From the NCBI GenBank assembly GCA_026182355.1, contig JAPFBL010000084.1:12859001-12923000 (forward strand): a stretch of DNA of 64,000 bases, given 5' to 3'. Every line of letters begins with the position of its first letter. The stretch's first letter is position 1. The translations under genes were made by a program, and so were the position numbers. Below the pieces are notes generated by a model. That model did no database searches, had not been told where the DNA came from, and saw only the letters and a program-made list of their open reading frames with translations. This DNA is from Hermatobates lingyangjiaoensis. Lineage: Eukaryota > Arthropoda > Insecta > Hemiptera > Hermatobatidae. Below are positions 45,865 to 58,760 of the stretch, in pieces.

Positions 45865-48800
45865 ATTTACAGAGTTCTAAAACAATTTAAGAACTTTTTA
45901 CTAGTAGTTTTGGCCTGTTGTTAATGCCACAGCATAGAAAGAAAGATTTATGATGTCAGACTTGAAAATAAATATATAAATTCATAGATATTTATGCAAT
46001 AACAATTTTACAATAACATTTGGCCAAACACCTAAAAGCATCCAGTTACCCTAAATTGTGAACCTTGAATTGAGTCATTTCTGTATGACTGTCGAGAGAA
46101 GTCTAACAATCACCATCAGCAGGCCGTGATCGCTGTAGTAGTAGCAGCATGCCATCTACTATGTCTGTAAGCCGTGAGCACCGACACATAGTGTAAGATG
46201 TTAATTATAGAGATACCACAAATAATGTGTAAGAGATATCGGTCAGCAAAAGTTTAGCGCCTTTTATGTTATAGTCTAATAAAAGATGCTGCAAAGGAGT
46301 TTTTGGCAGAGAATGACTGTATGACTGCTAAAGATATCCATATATACCGTAAATATTTGTGGTGTGCTCCAAAGGTGTAATTTTTTGATTTACCGAAAGA
46401 ATTTAAAAGTTCGTAAAAAAGACCGAGATCTAAAGAAATACGACCAACTTGAAACAACTTGATAATGATTTAAATGGTGAACACCAAATTAGAGACCCAT
46501 TATGAATTTCGTTACATGGAACCAGCACTCCGAAATAATAGCTTTAATTCAAACGGCTACAAAACTGCCCAGAGGAGGGCTTTTTTTCTCAATTAAAATG
46601 TATTAAAGATGTTAATTGATTAGCGATGGTTAATGTGTTATCTACTGCCGCTTCTCTCCATTCAAAGTTATATAATACTTCAAATTTACTTACAATCTCA
46701 AAAATACAAATTTACAAACAAAATCATAGTTACCACAGCACGCAAAGTTCAAATGTTGAACCTGTAATAATTCTTTTATAAAACTAATTTTTTTATTGTG
46801 AAATTCTACTTTCTTATTTTTATCGGTGAGCAGAAAACAACAGTATGTTTAGGCCATCTATTAAAATGGACCTTACGGTACATTACGACGGAGCCATATT
46901 CCGGAATTGATACAAAGCCTTGTAATCAAGAAAATCACTCCATTGGTCACAAATAAAAACAATTAAGAATGCTAAAACAAAAACAGTCACTCACTACCAG
47001 GTAATCTTTACTTTGAAAATAACAATTCTACGTGAAGTTTATGTGTCATAATCTTGAATTAGTGAATCAATGAAAATATTAATGTATTGGTTATTCACAT
47101 TTGACCTGTAAAGCATCAACTAGATTTGTCAAACAAATATTGCATTCTGGTTACCAGAATCGCAAATTTAATTCAAGCAATATAGATCATAAGTCATAAA
47201 TACGCCTTTTAAAGCGACAAATGATTAGGAATTAATGTTTTTGTCCAACTAAATTCAATTAATTTTTATTTAAAACCAGTTACGAATTCACTTACATTCC
47301 AAACACATATAAACTTATTTCATCACATATTCAACATTATCAGTAAATCTAAAGATCTATGTTACTTCCTTCTTACAAATAGTTATTATGTATTAGGTGT
47401 ACTGAAGGCTTTGTAATCAAGAAAATCACTCCATAGTCACAAATAAATACCATTGAGGAATAACCATGAAATTAATATCCAATTAATTAAGTTATAATGT
47501 CTTACAAACATTTCTACCTGTTATCCAACGATTCTGTAAATCGAAAGTACTCGTACTATCAAAACTTGCTAGGAAAATAGCAACAGCTTTTACTCTAATA
47601 TGTTGCGTATTAATGGTAAAGAGTTATTGAACTAGAGTTTTACATAGTATCTGTAATTCAAATGTATCACGAATATACATTTTTAAGTTGCTGAATAAAA
47701 CTGAATAACTAATCAACAGTTTCATGTGAAATAACGTACATCAAGTCGTGAAGCTGTTCGTTTCAGAAAAATAATATTTTATATATCTTAATTGTATGCA
47801 AAAAAAAAAATAATTATTAGTTTTTTCGGGATAGTAATTTTGGTAGACTTTTACCAAACTGTAAAAAAAAAAGATTTTTTTTTTTCGGACAAAGAACACA
47901 TTAAAAAAGTACAATATTGTTGTCGACGTACCAAGAACCTAAATATAAAATTTGGACATAACGGACCTCAAAACATTTATTTAAATTGAAACTCTTTAAA
48001 CATTTTTACATCAAACGCTATATCTTCATAGCTTTATATTTTATATACAGAGTCAATGAAATTAAACAATTTATTGAGGAGAACGATCTACAGGGATTTG
48101 AAAAACCATGTTAATACCTTTTTATTGAAATTTTCAGTTCTTTATGTTATATTATTCGTTCGTTGAATTTATTAAGCCTATTCAAATGTAATGATTTATC
48201 ACATAATATGTTATGATAAATTTATTAAAAATGTTATCAGTGTTAACACATTATCTTTGTTTTTGCAAAAATTAAGCAGAGAAAATTATCTTTCAACTGA
48301 TGAAAATTGGAATAATCAGTCTTTGAAATAATCAACATGTTACAAACAAGAATGCTGTATTGAAGTTTGGTAGAAATTTTGCAGTGCAAGCTGAATGTTA
48401 TTTTATAGAGTATATTCTATTATCTTATGAATAAGTGCATTTTTTCAACCTGGATTGGTCAGTGCAGAAAGAGTGGGGCTGGTGCTTAGGGAACAATGAA
48501 TCCCTAACCGCTTTCAACTAAAAGAATTCAAAATTTGAACCTTTTGGAAATTAACAGAAAAGGGAATTAAAGTATCAAATGACTTACACAAATTAAACTT
48601 GATCCAACAATATCTCAGTATCATTTAACATATAAGTAAAAAAAAAACTTTCTTACATTTGTAAACTTTTATGAGATGCAGGAATTTAACATTTATGCCA
48701 TTGCTTCGTCATTATTTAAAGGACATATTGAGCATAATTAGGGAATAACTCAAGAAAGCAATATCGATATTGATGGAAAACTTGATAAACTATTTTAGGA

Positions 48801-49245
48801 TTAAGTTGTTCATATTATTAAAAAAAAATTTCTCAGTCATCAATCACGCACAACTCAAAGAAAATATTATTCATCATTTCGTTTAAAATTAAATGGGAAA
48901 ATTTATTTTCATTTTCATTGAATGGATCAAGCTTATACTGTGACAATTTAAACTATCAGTAAGTGTGAAAATATTTGATTTGGTGCTGTTGAAGATTTGA
49001 CTGACTTTCACGCAATTATAAAATCATGGATAAACATTTTCTGAAGCAGTAGTATTAGTTAAGAATCGTCTCTGTGATTACTAACTTCTACTATTTTGGG
49101 AAGAAACTATTTATTTAAACTTCTTGATATGCTTATTTAGAAAGTAAATGTTTTCGTGCAACCCCTACTATTTCCAGATTTTATCCTGTTCAGATATGAT
49201 TATCAGTGACATGTAGAAACATGTAATGAGTAAGCTAAAGAGAAG
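45865..49245. other. AT-rich DNA with one short dispersed direct repeat
   Basis: TTGTAATCAAGAAAATCACT and its flanks occur at about 46919-46965 and 47410-47455 (roughly 45 bases, near-identical). No gene recognised. Confidence 0.55.
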
Positions 49246-49515
49246 CTGTTCGATCCCCACCTGGCCCTCGATTTCTTCACGCGGGATGCGAATAAATCTG
49301 AATATGTCGTCCCTCGGAGAGGACGTTAAGCCGTCAGTCTCGAGCCTGTTCAATTTTTGATACTCGTTAAAGACCCCTATTCAAAATGCACTTGAGTTAG
49401 GCAAAATTTAGAACTCCCAATGTAGAATCTGTAGAATCACTGATCAAACAAAAAGCCGGTAAACGGCTGTCGTTATCACCCGCTAGGAGAACGGTTTAAA
49501 CAATAAAAAAAAAAG
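49246..49515 (+). mobile_element. SINE copy lacking its 5' half-head
   Basis: It starts within the tRNA-like region at a B-box-like GTTCGATCCCC and follows the body of the SINE at 49577 (CACGCGGGATGCGAATAAAT, CCTCGGAGAGGACGTTAAGC, GAGTTAGGCAAAATTTAG). The 3' part diverges and ends in an A-rich tail at 49505-49514. Confidence 0.8.
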
Positions 49516-49576
49516 CTAAAGAAAAATTAAGTTAGCTATATTCCCAATGTTTACTAAGTTAAGTAATTTAGATTCA

Positions 49577-49895
49577 GGGGGCCAGGCTAGCTCAGTGGTT
49601 ACGTGCTCACCTCTGAACTGATAGGACCGGGGTTCAATCCTCACCTGGCCCTCGATTTATTCACGCGGGAGGTGAATAAATCTGAGCACGTCGTCCCTCG
49701 GAGAAGGACGTTAAACCATCGGTCCCGAGCCTGAACGATGTCAGGTACTCGCTAAAGATCCCTACTCTAAATACATTTGAGTTAGGCAAAATTTAGGACT
49801 CCCACTGTAGAATCAATCTTCATTGTGTGGTATCACAAAGGGCCAATGCTTGGCCTACGTGTGTTCCCTTGTGGGACTGCCACTGCAACCTAAAC
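49577..49895 (+). mobile_element. Full-length tRNA-derived SINE, 13 bp TSD
   Basis: TAATTTAGATTCA flanks the element at 49564-49576 and 49896-49908, identical in all 13 bases. The head is a 73 nt tRNA-like unit, the body is shared with 49246 and 29055, and the 3' end is GCCACTGCAACCTAAAC with no poly-A. The perfect TSD and intact promoter boxes point to recent insertion. Its LINE partner is not evident. Confidence 0.9.
49579..49651 (+). promoter_or_regulatory. tRNA-like SINE head with polymerase III A and B boxes
   Basis: Acceptor-like arms GGGCCAG and CTGGCCC pair perfectly over 73 nt. The A box is TAGCTCAGTGG (49588-49598) and the B box GGTTCAATCC (49631-49640). The T stem pairs poorly and no clean anticodon stem forms, so it serves as an internal promoter and not as a tRNA. 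Confidence 0.85.
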
Positions 49896-49908
49896 TAATT
49901 TAGATTCA

Positions 49909-51142
49909 ATTTAATTATAATAACTCTTCGAAATATTTATTTTTAAAAATTAGCAAATAATAGATGTCTAGATCAATTGCTGAAAGTCTTGCATAAGTTT
50001 TTTTTTACATCATTCAATTACAAGAAGCATTCACTTAATAATTCAGACAATCTTTTTTATTATACATTATTTGTGTTCGAATGTTTTGCATACATAATAA
50101 TTGAACTATTAGTTTTACTCCCTGAACAGACGCTTCTTTTTGATAAATTGTAAATGCTTAATATTCTTCTCTTTAATGCATCCTAAGTGATTGTATAAAT
50201 TGGTTTTAGCTCAACAATTCGAGATATTTAGACTTAGTTTATAAATTAGTGTAGGTTCTGGAACACTAATCGAAGATTCTCCAACATTTGCATTTTACAT
50301 CAGACCAAAATTACTTTTCCCTCAGATTCACTTAACAAATTTCTAAAAAAATATATCACATTGAAAATGTTTATTCCCAGAAATTAAAGATTCTATTTTA
50401 AAAAAAAGAATTGTAGGATGCCACACGACTTTCACTTACCTCATTATAAATATAGACTTTATGAGAAATTAAATTAAATTAAATACCTTAAAAAATGAGT
50501 AACTTCTTGCTTATTGTCTTAATTATTCATTGGAATAATAACTATATTTTACTAATAAAACTACTACTTTAAAGAAATATAAATTTCACTAAAATGAATT
50601 AAATAATCGGATATTCATAGAATTTTTTGACCAGACGTAAAAAGTTTGTTTTATGTCTTAATAAAAACCATAGTAAGAAATAGACATGAGGCTATGTTCT
50701 TTGCAAGCATAGTATTCACCAAAAAAAAACAAGGTCCTTTGATTTCAGTTTAAACAATTTCGATTAAATTAATATTTCTTATCATTATTTCACTGCTTGT
50801 ACTTTAGTATACGCACCAGCTTAAATAGAACCTTTTAAATGTTTGTTTATCAACATTCCAGAACCGTTTCTATATTTGAACCTGAAGAACAATTTCAACA
50901 CGGACTATACATACTACATAACAAGGAAAAGTAGATCATCTACGATTTTAATTGTAATCGTATAAAAAGACTTCTATAAAATTACCAGAATTTTTTTCAG
51001 GTTCCCTAAGAAAGTGCCCTAATATTGGTGTTCAGTTTGTAGTTCTGCCTAAACCAGAAATTAAATATGAAATTTGCAAATAATAACGATTTTGGCTTTT
51101 GACATTTCCTGCTGGCAACATAACAGACACAAATACATACGT

Positions 51143-51144
<2 letters not shown>
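49909..51144. other. AT-rich DNA, nothing recognised
   Basis: No coding motif or repeat border seen. Confidence 0.5.
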
Positions 51145-51184
<40 letters not shown>

Positions 51185-51218
51185 CACACACACACACATG
51201 CACACATACTCACTCTCA

Positions 51219-51264
<46 letters not shown>
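51145..51264. repeat. Compound (AC)n-(CT)n microsatellite
   Basis: AC units to about 51200, then mixed AC/TC, then about 20 CT units. It accounts for the His/Thr and Ser/Leu runs in frames here. Confidence 0.97.
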
Positions 51265-51266
<2 letters not shown>

Positions 51267-52627
51267 CACACTCAGAGGGAGGGAGAGAAAGAGATTAATT
51301 CGCAAACCATATTTTATTGAACTCACTGGAGTTCAAAGCATGTATTTCCGTTAAAAACTCGATATCAAATTTCCACCCAAACACAATACTTTCATTACTA
51401 TATATTTTATATTGAGTAAAGAGAGTAAATGAAAGTTAAAAATAATCAGCTCTTTACGTTTATTACAAACGCCTCTCAGAAAGCAATGAGAGGATTTCAA
51501 TAACTCGTTGGCAGATATTAGTCCGATTTGTAAGAGTTGGTTGTATAAATAGAAAAAAGCAGCGTTAGAAAGGATGTGGAGTGAGCGAAGTGATTAGTGG
51601 TTAATTAGGAGGGACACATGTAGGAGGGCTGGACGGCTTCCTCTGCTCACTGCTTGTTACCAAGACATCTCTGCCACCCCGCTCATTCATCAACCCTCCA
51701 CCTTTTCACATCAACCCCAACCACTATTTTAAGCAACACCTAAATCATACCATCCACTTATACGTCCATCTCTTTCATTGACTATTTAAATTCTATTTAT
51801 GTCCTTATTTTCGTGTAAAAATCGAAACACTCTTATACTTAATATACAAAATATGGAATTACATAATTCTATTTTGATGAAATATCAAATGTTAATTTTT
51901 TTATCATTCTAATATAATGAATAAGGCACATCATTAAAAACCGACCTACCTGATAGTTTTGATTAAGTTGGAAATTTATTTCTAACCTCTAGAAATTATA
52001 ATAAAATATTTAAGAAACAGTTACATATTAAAATTAGAACGTAATTTACTTTCATTTAATAAAATTCATAAGCAATGAAAGTAAAATGACAAATAGTAAA
52101 ACTGAAGAAGGAAAAATTTAAGACTGTCCAAGCGGATTTAAACGATGGTACGACAGCTTGCTTTAAGAACTGAAGTGAGGGATATGTCACCACAAGTTAA
52201 TCAGAGTTAGAAATTAGAATTGATTTAGGTATTTTAAGTTTTGCTTTATACATTCCATAATTACTGTTTGTCCGTTTTGGTTAAAACAATACTTCAAACA
52301 ATTTTTGATATTTCAATCAATATTTGAAAAAATTCAAAATAAAAAACATTCAGTTTTTGTGGTTTATGTTTAGTTGTAAATGATTGATTCTAATAACTAT
52401 AAAGAACTTTACACAAGATTACAAATTTTAATAGCATGATTCCAAACAAATGAACAGCAACAAAATAAATATATACCTTCTTACAAAGAATTTTGATTAA
52501 ACTAACTTAACATTTTAGAGTAATTACTAATATGATAAAATAATTTTTTAATTTAAAAGATAATTGTTTATCTAGAAAATTATTTAAAAATGTTTTGAAA
52601 AGTACAGTTATTGATAAAACAAAATAA
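51265..52627. other. AT-rich DNA with a GC-richer patch
   Basis: 51560-51725 is GC-richer and ends C/T-rich, like 17520-17860 in style, but I see no clear alignment between them. Otherwise nothing recognised. Confidence 0.4.
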
Positions 52628-54415
52628 CTATTTAAAAAATCTGCAGTGGCCTACACTATAAGTAAACATAATATCAAACTGTTTTGGTATATAATGTCCA
52701 ATTTAGAAGTACTATAAATGTCTACATGAAGATGTTTATTAATCTTTCATTCCTTGAGGTATTACAGATAGTGATTGTACCAGTTATCAACATATGCGCT
52801 TATTTCAATATATAACACAATTGATGAATATAAAACCAGTTGTGTTACCACAGCAGTAATAACACTTTCGTAAAGTCAAAGTGACGATTTCGTGTTACGA
52901 AATAATCTCTTACAGGAAAAAATAGCTTTTGTTCCTATAGCCAGTGCATCTCCAACGAACAACGAATATTTTCTATGTACATCAGTGCACGTCGTAATTA
53001 GCAGTTCTGGACCAGAGATCCTCTACTGCTTAATTCTCATCCTGAAGTTTTTGTTAAGGTCAGTAAACATTGTCAAGGATGGGATGGGGACGTCAGTCTG
53101 TCAGGGAAAGAGTCGTATTCGTGGTCGTATGGTCTTGCGGCTTTGCATTGTCTAAGGTACTATATAACTTTGCAGTAATCAGGTTGTCATATTTAGCTCA
53201 TGACCTGATACTGAAAAATGTCAGAAACATGTAAGCAAAAATGTCGGTGTTATCAAATTACCTTAGAATCAGCCTAAAATTAGTATTTGTTTCGTAATAA
53301 AAAGTAAAGAGTTCATTCCTCCTAAGTCAAATTTACCCAAAGATAATAATATTCATAAACACAATAGAGTTTCCATCTAATATTACCTTTTGTTCAAGAG
53401 TGCAGCATATAGATTGATTAGAGATTTTCTTAGACAATTTAATCATATCATGGAAAGCATCAGAAATTATGTTTGATTTGCGTTGATTGTTTACATAAAA
53501 GAATTTTATTCTTCTTAAATCTTATATTAAGTCATTAAATCGATTCAATTTTTTTCATTAAACCTAAAAACATCAATTTTCTTTCAGTCGACTTACTTAA
53601 AAATGTTAGTCAATATAAACAATGTAAATTAATATCAACAAATCCGACAAGTAAGCCATTAGTCCAGGATAAATATTCAGTTTTTATAGCCTTATTGCTC
53701 TTTGCGGTAATGGAGATTTCACGAATTTTTTTATAAATTGCTAATTTTCTGTTCAATATTTTAGCAAAATTTCATTGCTTTTTAATGAGCTATTTAGCGA
53801 GAAAAAAAGTGTTCTGAAAACAGAAAATGTACTTTAACACCCCCATGTAATTAAAAAAAATGATCCCAACTCATTTCCCACATAATGCTCTATTTTTAGG
53901 TATAATTTTATTTTGATCCATCAAACAGCATCAAACAGATCCATCAAAAGCTCATGTCCTCCTCATGAGCTTTTAGATTGAATTATAAATAGAAACTTTT
54001 ATATTTTATTGAATGAAAAAATATTTCCAGTTCTTTTTAAAAAATGAGGATTTTTTCAGCTATTGCTTTTGTAGTTTCAAAGATAATGCCGAATTTCAAG
54101 ACTCTAGAGTTAGTAGTTTAGGAGAAAATAATGTCTAAAAACACATTTTGAACAAAAAAGTGACTTTCCATTACGCATTATTGCTCCCAAAAAATAGGGT
54201 TCATTCTCACTAAGAGGCCCATTTTTGTGTGAAATATCAATTTGATTCATCAAAGATTCCGTACAGTATCATCCACACAGATACACACTCACTACTCACA
54301 CACACAGAAATCATTGAAAACGTCATAAAATGACTTAGGGGGATATCAAACTGTCAACATTTCAATATCAATTTTTTTCACGATCACTATACTTCACTTA
54401 TTGTAAAGTAAAAAA
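52628..54415 (+). mobile_element. Family F repeat, copy B
   Basis: Head from ATCTGCAGTGGCCTACACTA, middle near 53300-53410 (GAGTTCATTCCTCCTAAGTC), tail ending CACTATACTTCACTTATTG (about 54386-54404). Block order equals copy A. A small extra segment lies within the head (about 52960-53190). The 87-codon frame at 52892 is part of the repeat and not conserved in the other copies. Confidence 0.8.
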
Positions 54416-54490
54416 TCTGGAGTGGCCTACACTGAACTTTATTATAAGGAAATGTAATAAACTCATTAACAAGTAACTGAGTTTGTTTTT
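54412..54490 (+). mobile_element. Family F head fragment directly after copy B
   Basis: AATCTGGAGTGGCCTACACT follows the tail of copy B with only a short A-run between, as if a second unit began in tandem. Similarity is lost after about 60 bases. Confidence 0.6.
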
Positions 54491-56569
54491 ATCTTAATGG
54501 GGCTATAGCATAGATGTAATATTAAACACTATAGTAGATATTATGAAACTTGAAATGATTGATTTCATCTAGTTATTAAAGTAATAGTGGTTATTTAGAG
54601 TATACAGTAGGCCATCCTACTGCATAAACTTTGAGTAGTCACAGTTTTAGCTGTGGTAAATCCAACATTTACATTAATTATTCTTGAATTCGATTGTTGT
54701 AATCCACTATATAGTTCTTTGATGAATATATCAATATATTAGAGCAAATTTAATACAGTAAACTGCATACGAGTATTACAAAAAGCTTCTTCATATCCAT
54801 GTAGCAGTCTAGAGTGACTCATTTAATAATTAAAGAGTGTTTCATTTCCTGATATAATTCTAAGAAGAGTGAAAAACTATTTTAACATATTGTAAAAAAG
54901 AGTACCGCTATCATTGTATGGTTTTGGCCAAAAGCTATATTGTATTATCATAACCATTACTATTTGTTTGCCATTAGTCCAGGAACACATCTCGACGAAA
55001 ACATTAAGCCGTTTACACCGCTAGTTTTCAGGAAACTCCTGTTTCAAATATATGTAATCCCTACATTTCAGCAATACGTAATATATGTAAGTTCTAAGTC
55101 AATGAATCAGTAAAATAAGCTACATCTAAATCTGACAAAGAATAAAAGATGATATCCGGAAATGGACACAATTGTGTTTTTATTGCCAACGAAATGAAAC
55201 TACAAGGCATACCATATCTCCCTTTACCATCTTGTAACCAAATGCGTTATTCAGCATAATAACTGTAGATCCCGAAAGGGTTTTTGTACATTTTTCCTCC
55301 ATTGACAGACAGACAAACAAGATGGAGGTAATACCTGCACCAAATATTGAGGGGGAACTGTAGAAAGAGCGTTCTACAATAACTCGGTGATTATAATATA
55401 GATAATTTTATTCACTGAATCACTTCATAGTATGCCACACTCAATGTAACAGCAAGATAAAGTGTCTCCACCGTTCTACAAAGACAGCAGTAGAAACAAT
55501 AACATTAAGTAAATGAAAATCTTCGACACATTTCTTTTAGGACTAAAATCAACTGTTAGGGAAGACTCCAATTGTTCTGTATCCCAAATGGCATGTGAAA
55601 AGATGATAGGTTATCAGGTGATCACATTCTTAAAGGAACTATTCAGAAATAATATTCTGAAACATCTGCTAACAACATGTAGCAGATATCGATTAGAGTG
55701 ATGAAAGTTGAACATAAATCAAGAAAGAAGATATTTGTTTATAAAAAGTTGCGTAAGAGTTCCACATCTTTGTGAAAATAGATGAAGTTTAAAAAGATCC
55801 TTAGGACAGCCATTATGGCCCATACAAAGTCATTAGTACAGTGATAAATATTTTACGATTTTAGTAAAAATACATCTTCTAATATATAAACTGACCTAAT
55901 GAGTTTTATTTACTTAGTAACTCTTCGGAAAACTGCACTATAACACCATAATCGACATTGAAAGATACCCAAACCAAATCACCAGCTGAATTTTCATCCT
56001 AGCAATCAAAAACATTGAATTAATTCCTTATATAACGATATAATGGAGCGTGTTTCATAAATGATTATTTATTGGTAATATTCATTGTTAAATTTGTCAG
56101 TTCATGAAAGTTGAGCGCTTTACACGAATGTAATAATTATAATGTATCATAACTACATCACTCGAATCGGAATAATACGGTGGCCCGTAATATAACCTAA
56201 ATTTTAAAATTCACAATTTACAAAAATCTACAATTTTAAGTACGAGTATTTACTTTTTTTCAATAGTTATTTTTAAAATATTTTTTGTTTTAATGTAACA
56301 AAAAATACACAGCTGAGCAACTGAGTAATTTAAAATCTATTCAAAAGTGTCGATATATAGAAAACCATTGTTGGCAAGTTATGTTGTTAACAAGAAGGAA
56401 AACTGTTTTCAAAGGAAAAAGTTTAACAAATATTATTTTACCAACAAGACTAATAATACAAAATTTTATATTATCCAAATCAATTGCAATTTAAAATTTT
56501 AATTTAAATATTGAATCACTGTTAAGGTTTCAAATTACATTAGTTATTTGAAATTCAATCCTACAATAT
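54491..56569. other. AT-rich DNA, nothing recognised
   Basis: No coding motif or repeat border identified. Confidence 0.5.
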
Positions 56570-58335
56570 CAAATAATCTGGTGTGGACTACACTCAACAT
56601 TACTATAAGTGAACATATTATCAAACTACTTGGGTATATAACATATATTGACAAATTTATATTGACAATATAAATAAAATAAATAATTTAAATAAATAAA
56701 ATAAATAAATAATACAATATAAATAATATAAATAGACATTTATATTTAGACAGTGATAATATAAATGTCTAAATGGAGATGTGTTATTAGTCTTTCATTC
56801 CTGCAGGTACTCGTAGTACAGATAGTGATAAATAAAATATTGACAAGTGGATCAATATAAATGCTTATTTTTGTGTATTACACCACTGATTCATATAATA
56901 TCATTAGTATAACTACAGCAGTAATAACATTTTTGAAAAGTGAATGATTTTTTGTGTTACGAAAAAATCTCTTACCGGCGAACATGGCTTTTGTTCTAAT
57001 AGCCAGTGGGTCTCTGACATGGTTTATCTGACCTCCTTCGTCAATAAAGATTTAAGTGAAATTTCCCACTTAAAACTTGAAAATACTCTTATTTTATTGG
57101 AAATATGTCAGAAACATGTAACAAAAAATGACGTTTTAAGATAATTTTTAATTTAAGATGTAGGATAATTTATTTATTATTTTTCAAAAAATGTTTTCAA
57201 TTTTGAATTATGTTTTACATTTTTTTGGTCTTTTATACAATTATTATACTGGTAATTTTATGGTATGCTCGTGTTTTTAAAAAAATCACTTTTCTTCCCC
57301 TTTGTCAAGAATTCAATTTACTCTGAACACCTACATAAAGAAGTGGAGCTGGAACCACTCTCTATGTTCATCATGCGCCTGGGAGAGTGCGATGATGAAA
57401 AAAAGTCGCAGTCTGCAAATCGGACCATCAGGCTTCTGCCTCAGTTTGGACCGATCTACGAAGAGTACTGGTTAGGGGGAGGTAGAGCATAAGATAAAGT
57501 AATTAATTAATTAAAAAAAAAATTATATATATTAAAAAAAAAAAGTGTCCAAAACAAAACAAAGGTAGAAGTAAGATAAATGTAAAATTAAAATGTATGT
57601 ATGAAATACATAAATGTAATATATAAAATTTGAGTAAAAGTAATATATAAATGTAAAATTAGGAAACTGTATAATTAAAACACATAAATGAAATTATTAT
57701 AGTTATATTAGGTAGTGTTATATTTTATTGTACTATAAGTTAGAATAATATATTGTATACATATCTTAATTTTAGTTCATACTTAATTTTAATACTGAAC
57801 TTAATAGTCTAATTATTGTAATTTCACCATACCAGCTATTGCAGGGCGGTGAGATCGAATCGGGTACACCAGGTGTATGCCTAGGTACAACCGGTTTCGA
57901 TCGTAGTTCCATGTAGTATGTACTCTTGTCAATAAAGTTATATTCATTCATTCATTCATTTACTCTGAGCAAATGTTATCTTTTTCATGCGTGCTATACT
58001 CTGTTTTAACCAGTTTGTCATATTCAAATTGAATTCAAAGCCGGCTTTTCAGTATAATTTAAAACTTTTATACCAGGAAGCTTGGATTCATAAAAATAAT
58101 ACATATGAAATATTAGACTAGAATAGTGAAAAATCTGGTATTGTCAACAACTGAATAACTCATTCTTGAGGAAAGAGTCCATTCCTCACACTTCAACATT
58201 CCCAACTAAACTATGATTCATAAACAGAAAATAATTTGAATCTCATATTAAGTTTTGTTCACGGGTGCAAATGGTATAGCTTGTAACGCTCTCACAATCT
58301 TCAAGATTGAACTATAAGACAACTTTTTTACATTA
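56570..58335 (+). mobile_element. Family F repeat, copy C, interrupted by a LINE
   Basis: Head 56570-57175 with TA/AAT expansion near 56660-56740, then sequence matching copy A up to the LINE at 57327, then the middle block 57958-58330. The tail block is absent; the minisatellite at 58373 starts soon after. The frame at 56944-57144 is repeat sequence. Confidence 0.8.
57327..57957 (+). mobile_element. 5'-truncated LINE nested in family F, 11 bp TSD
   Basis: ATTTACTCTGA flanks it at 57316-57326 and 57958-57968. Coding remains (LHKEVELEPLSMFIMRLGE, about 57331-57390) match the C-terminus of the LINE at 12391. The 3' UTR has AATAAA and an (ATTC)n tail at 57942-57960. Copy A of family F has the uninterrupted sequence at 21014-21024, which confirms both borders. 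Confidence 0.92.
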
Positions 58336-58372
58336 TATTTTTAAAAAAAAAGGATTCCAATAAAACACTGCG

Positions 58373-58760
58373 CTCACAAAGCCCTCTCTGAGTCTCTCCA
58401 GAAAGTTACTCAGCACTCTCAACGCCATCTCTGAGACTCTTCAAGAAATTACACTGTGCTCACAAAGCCCTCTCTGAGTCTCTCCAAAAAGTTACTCAGC
58501 ACTCTCAACGCCATCTCTGAGACTCTTCAAAAAATTACACTGTGGTTCACAAAGCCCTCTCTGAGTCTCTCCAAAAAGTTACTCAGCACTCTCAACGCCA
58601 TCTCTGAGACTCTTCAAGAAATTACACTGTGCTCACAAAGCCCTCTCTGAGTCTCTCCAAAAAGTTACTCAGTACTCTCAACGCCATCTCTGAGACTCTT
58701 CAAGAAATTACACTGTGCTCACAATACCATCTCTGACCAGCTCAACAAGTTCTCATTGAT
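58373..58760 (+). repeat. Higher-order minisatellite, 86 bp unit of two 43 bp monomers
   Basis: Units start at 58373, 58459, 58546 (one extra base before it) and 58632, with a partial fifth at 58718. Each unit has a first half beginning CTCACAAAGCCCTCTCTGAG and a second half beginning CTCTCAACGCCATCTCTGAG, each 43 bp. Units are nearly identical to each other while the two halves are clearly diverged, so recent copying used the 86 bp dimer. The 64-codon frame across it is a by-product. Confidence 0.92.

Noticed and set aside
49579..49651. Functional tRNA gene
   Set aside because: Poor T stem, no clean anticodon arm, and it continues into a SINE body bounded by a TSD.
51006..51320. Frames rich in Cys/Val, Arg/Glu, His/Thr or Ser/Leu
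   Set aside because: All are translations of the compound AC/CT microsatellite.
58373..58760. CRISPR-like regular repeat
   Set aside because: Eukaryotic context, no unique spacers: the whole 86 bp unit repeats.
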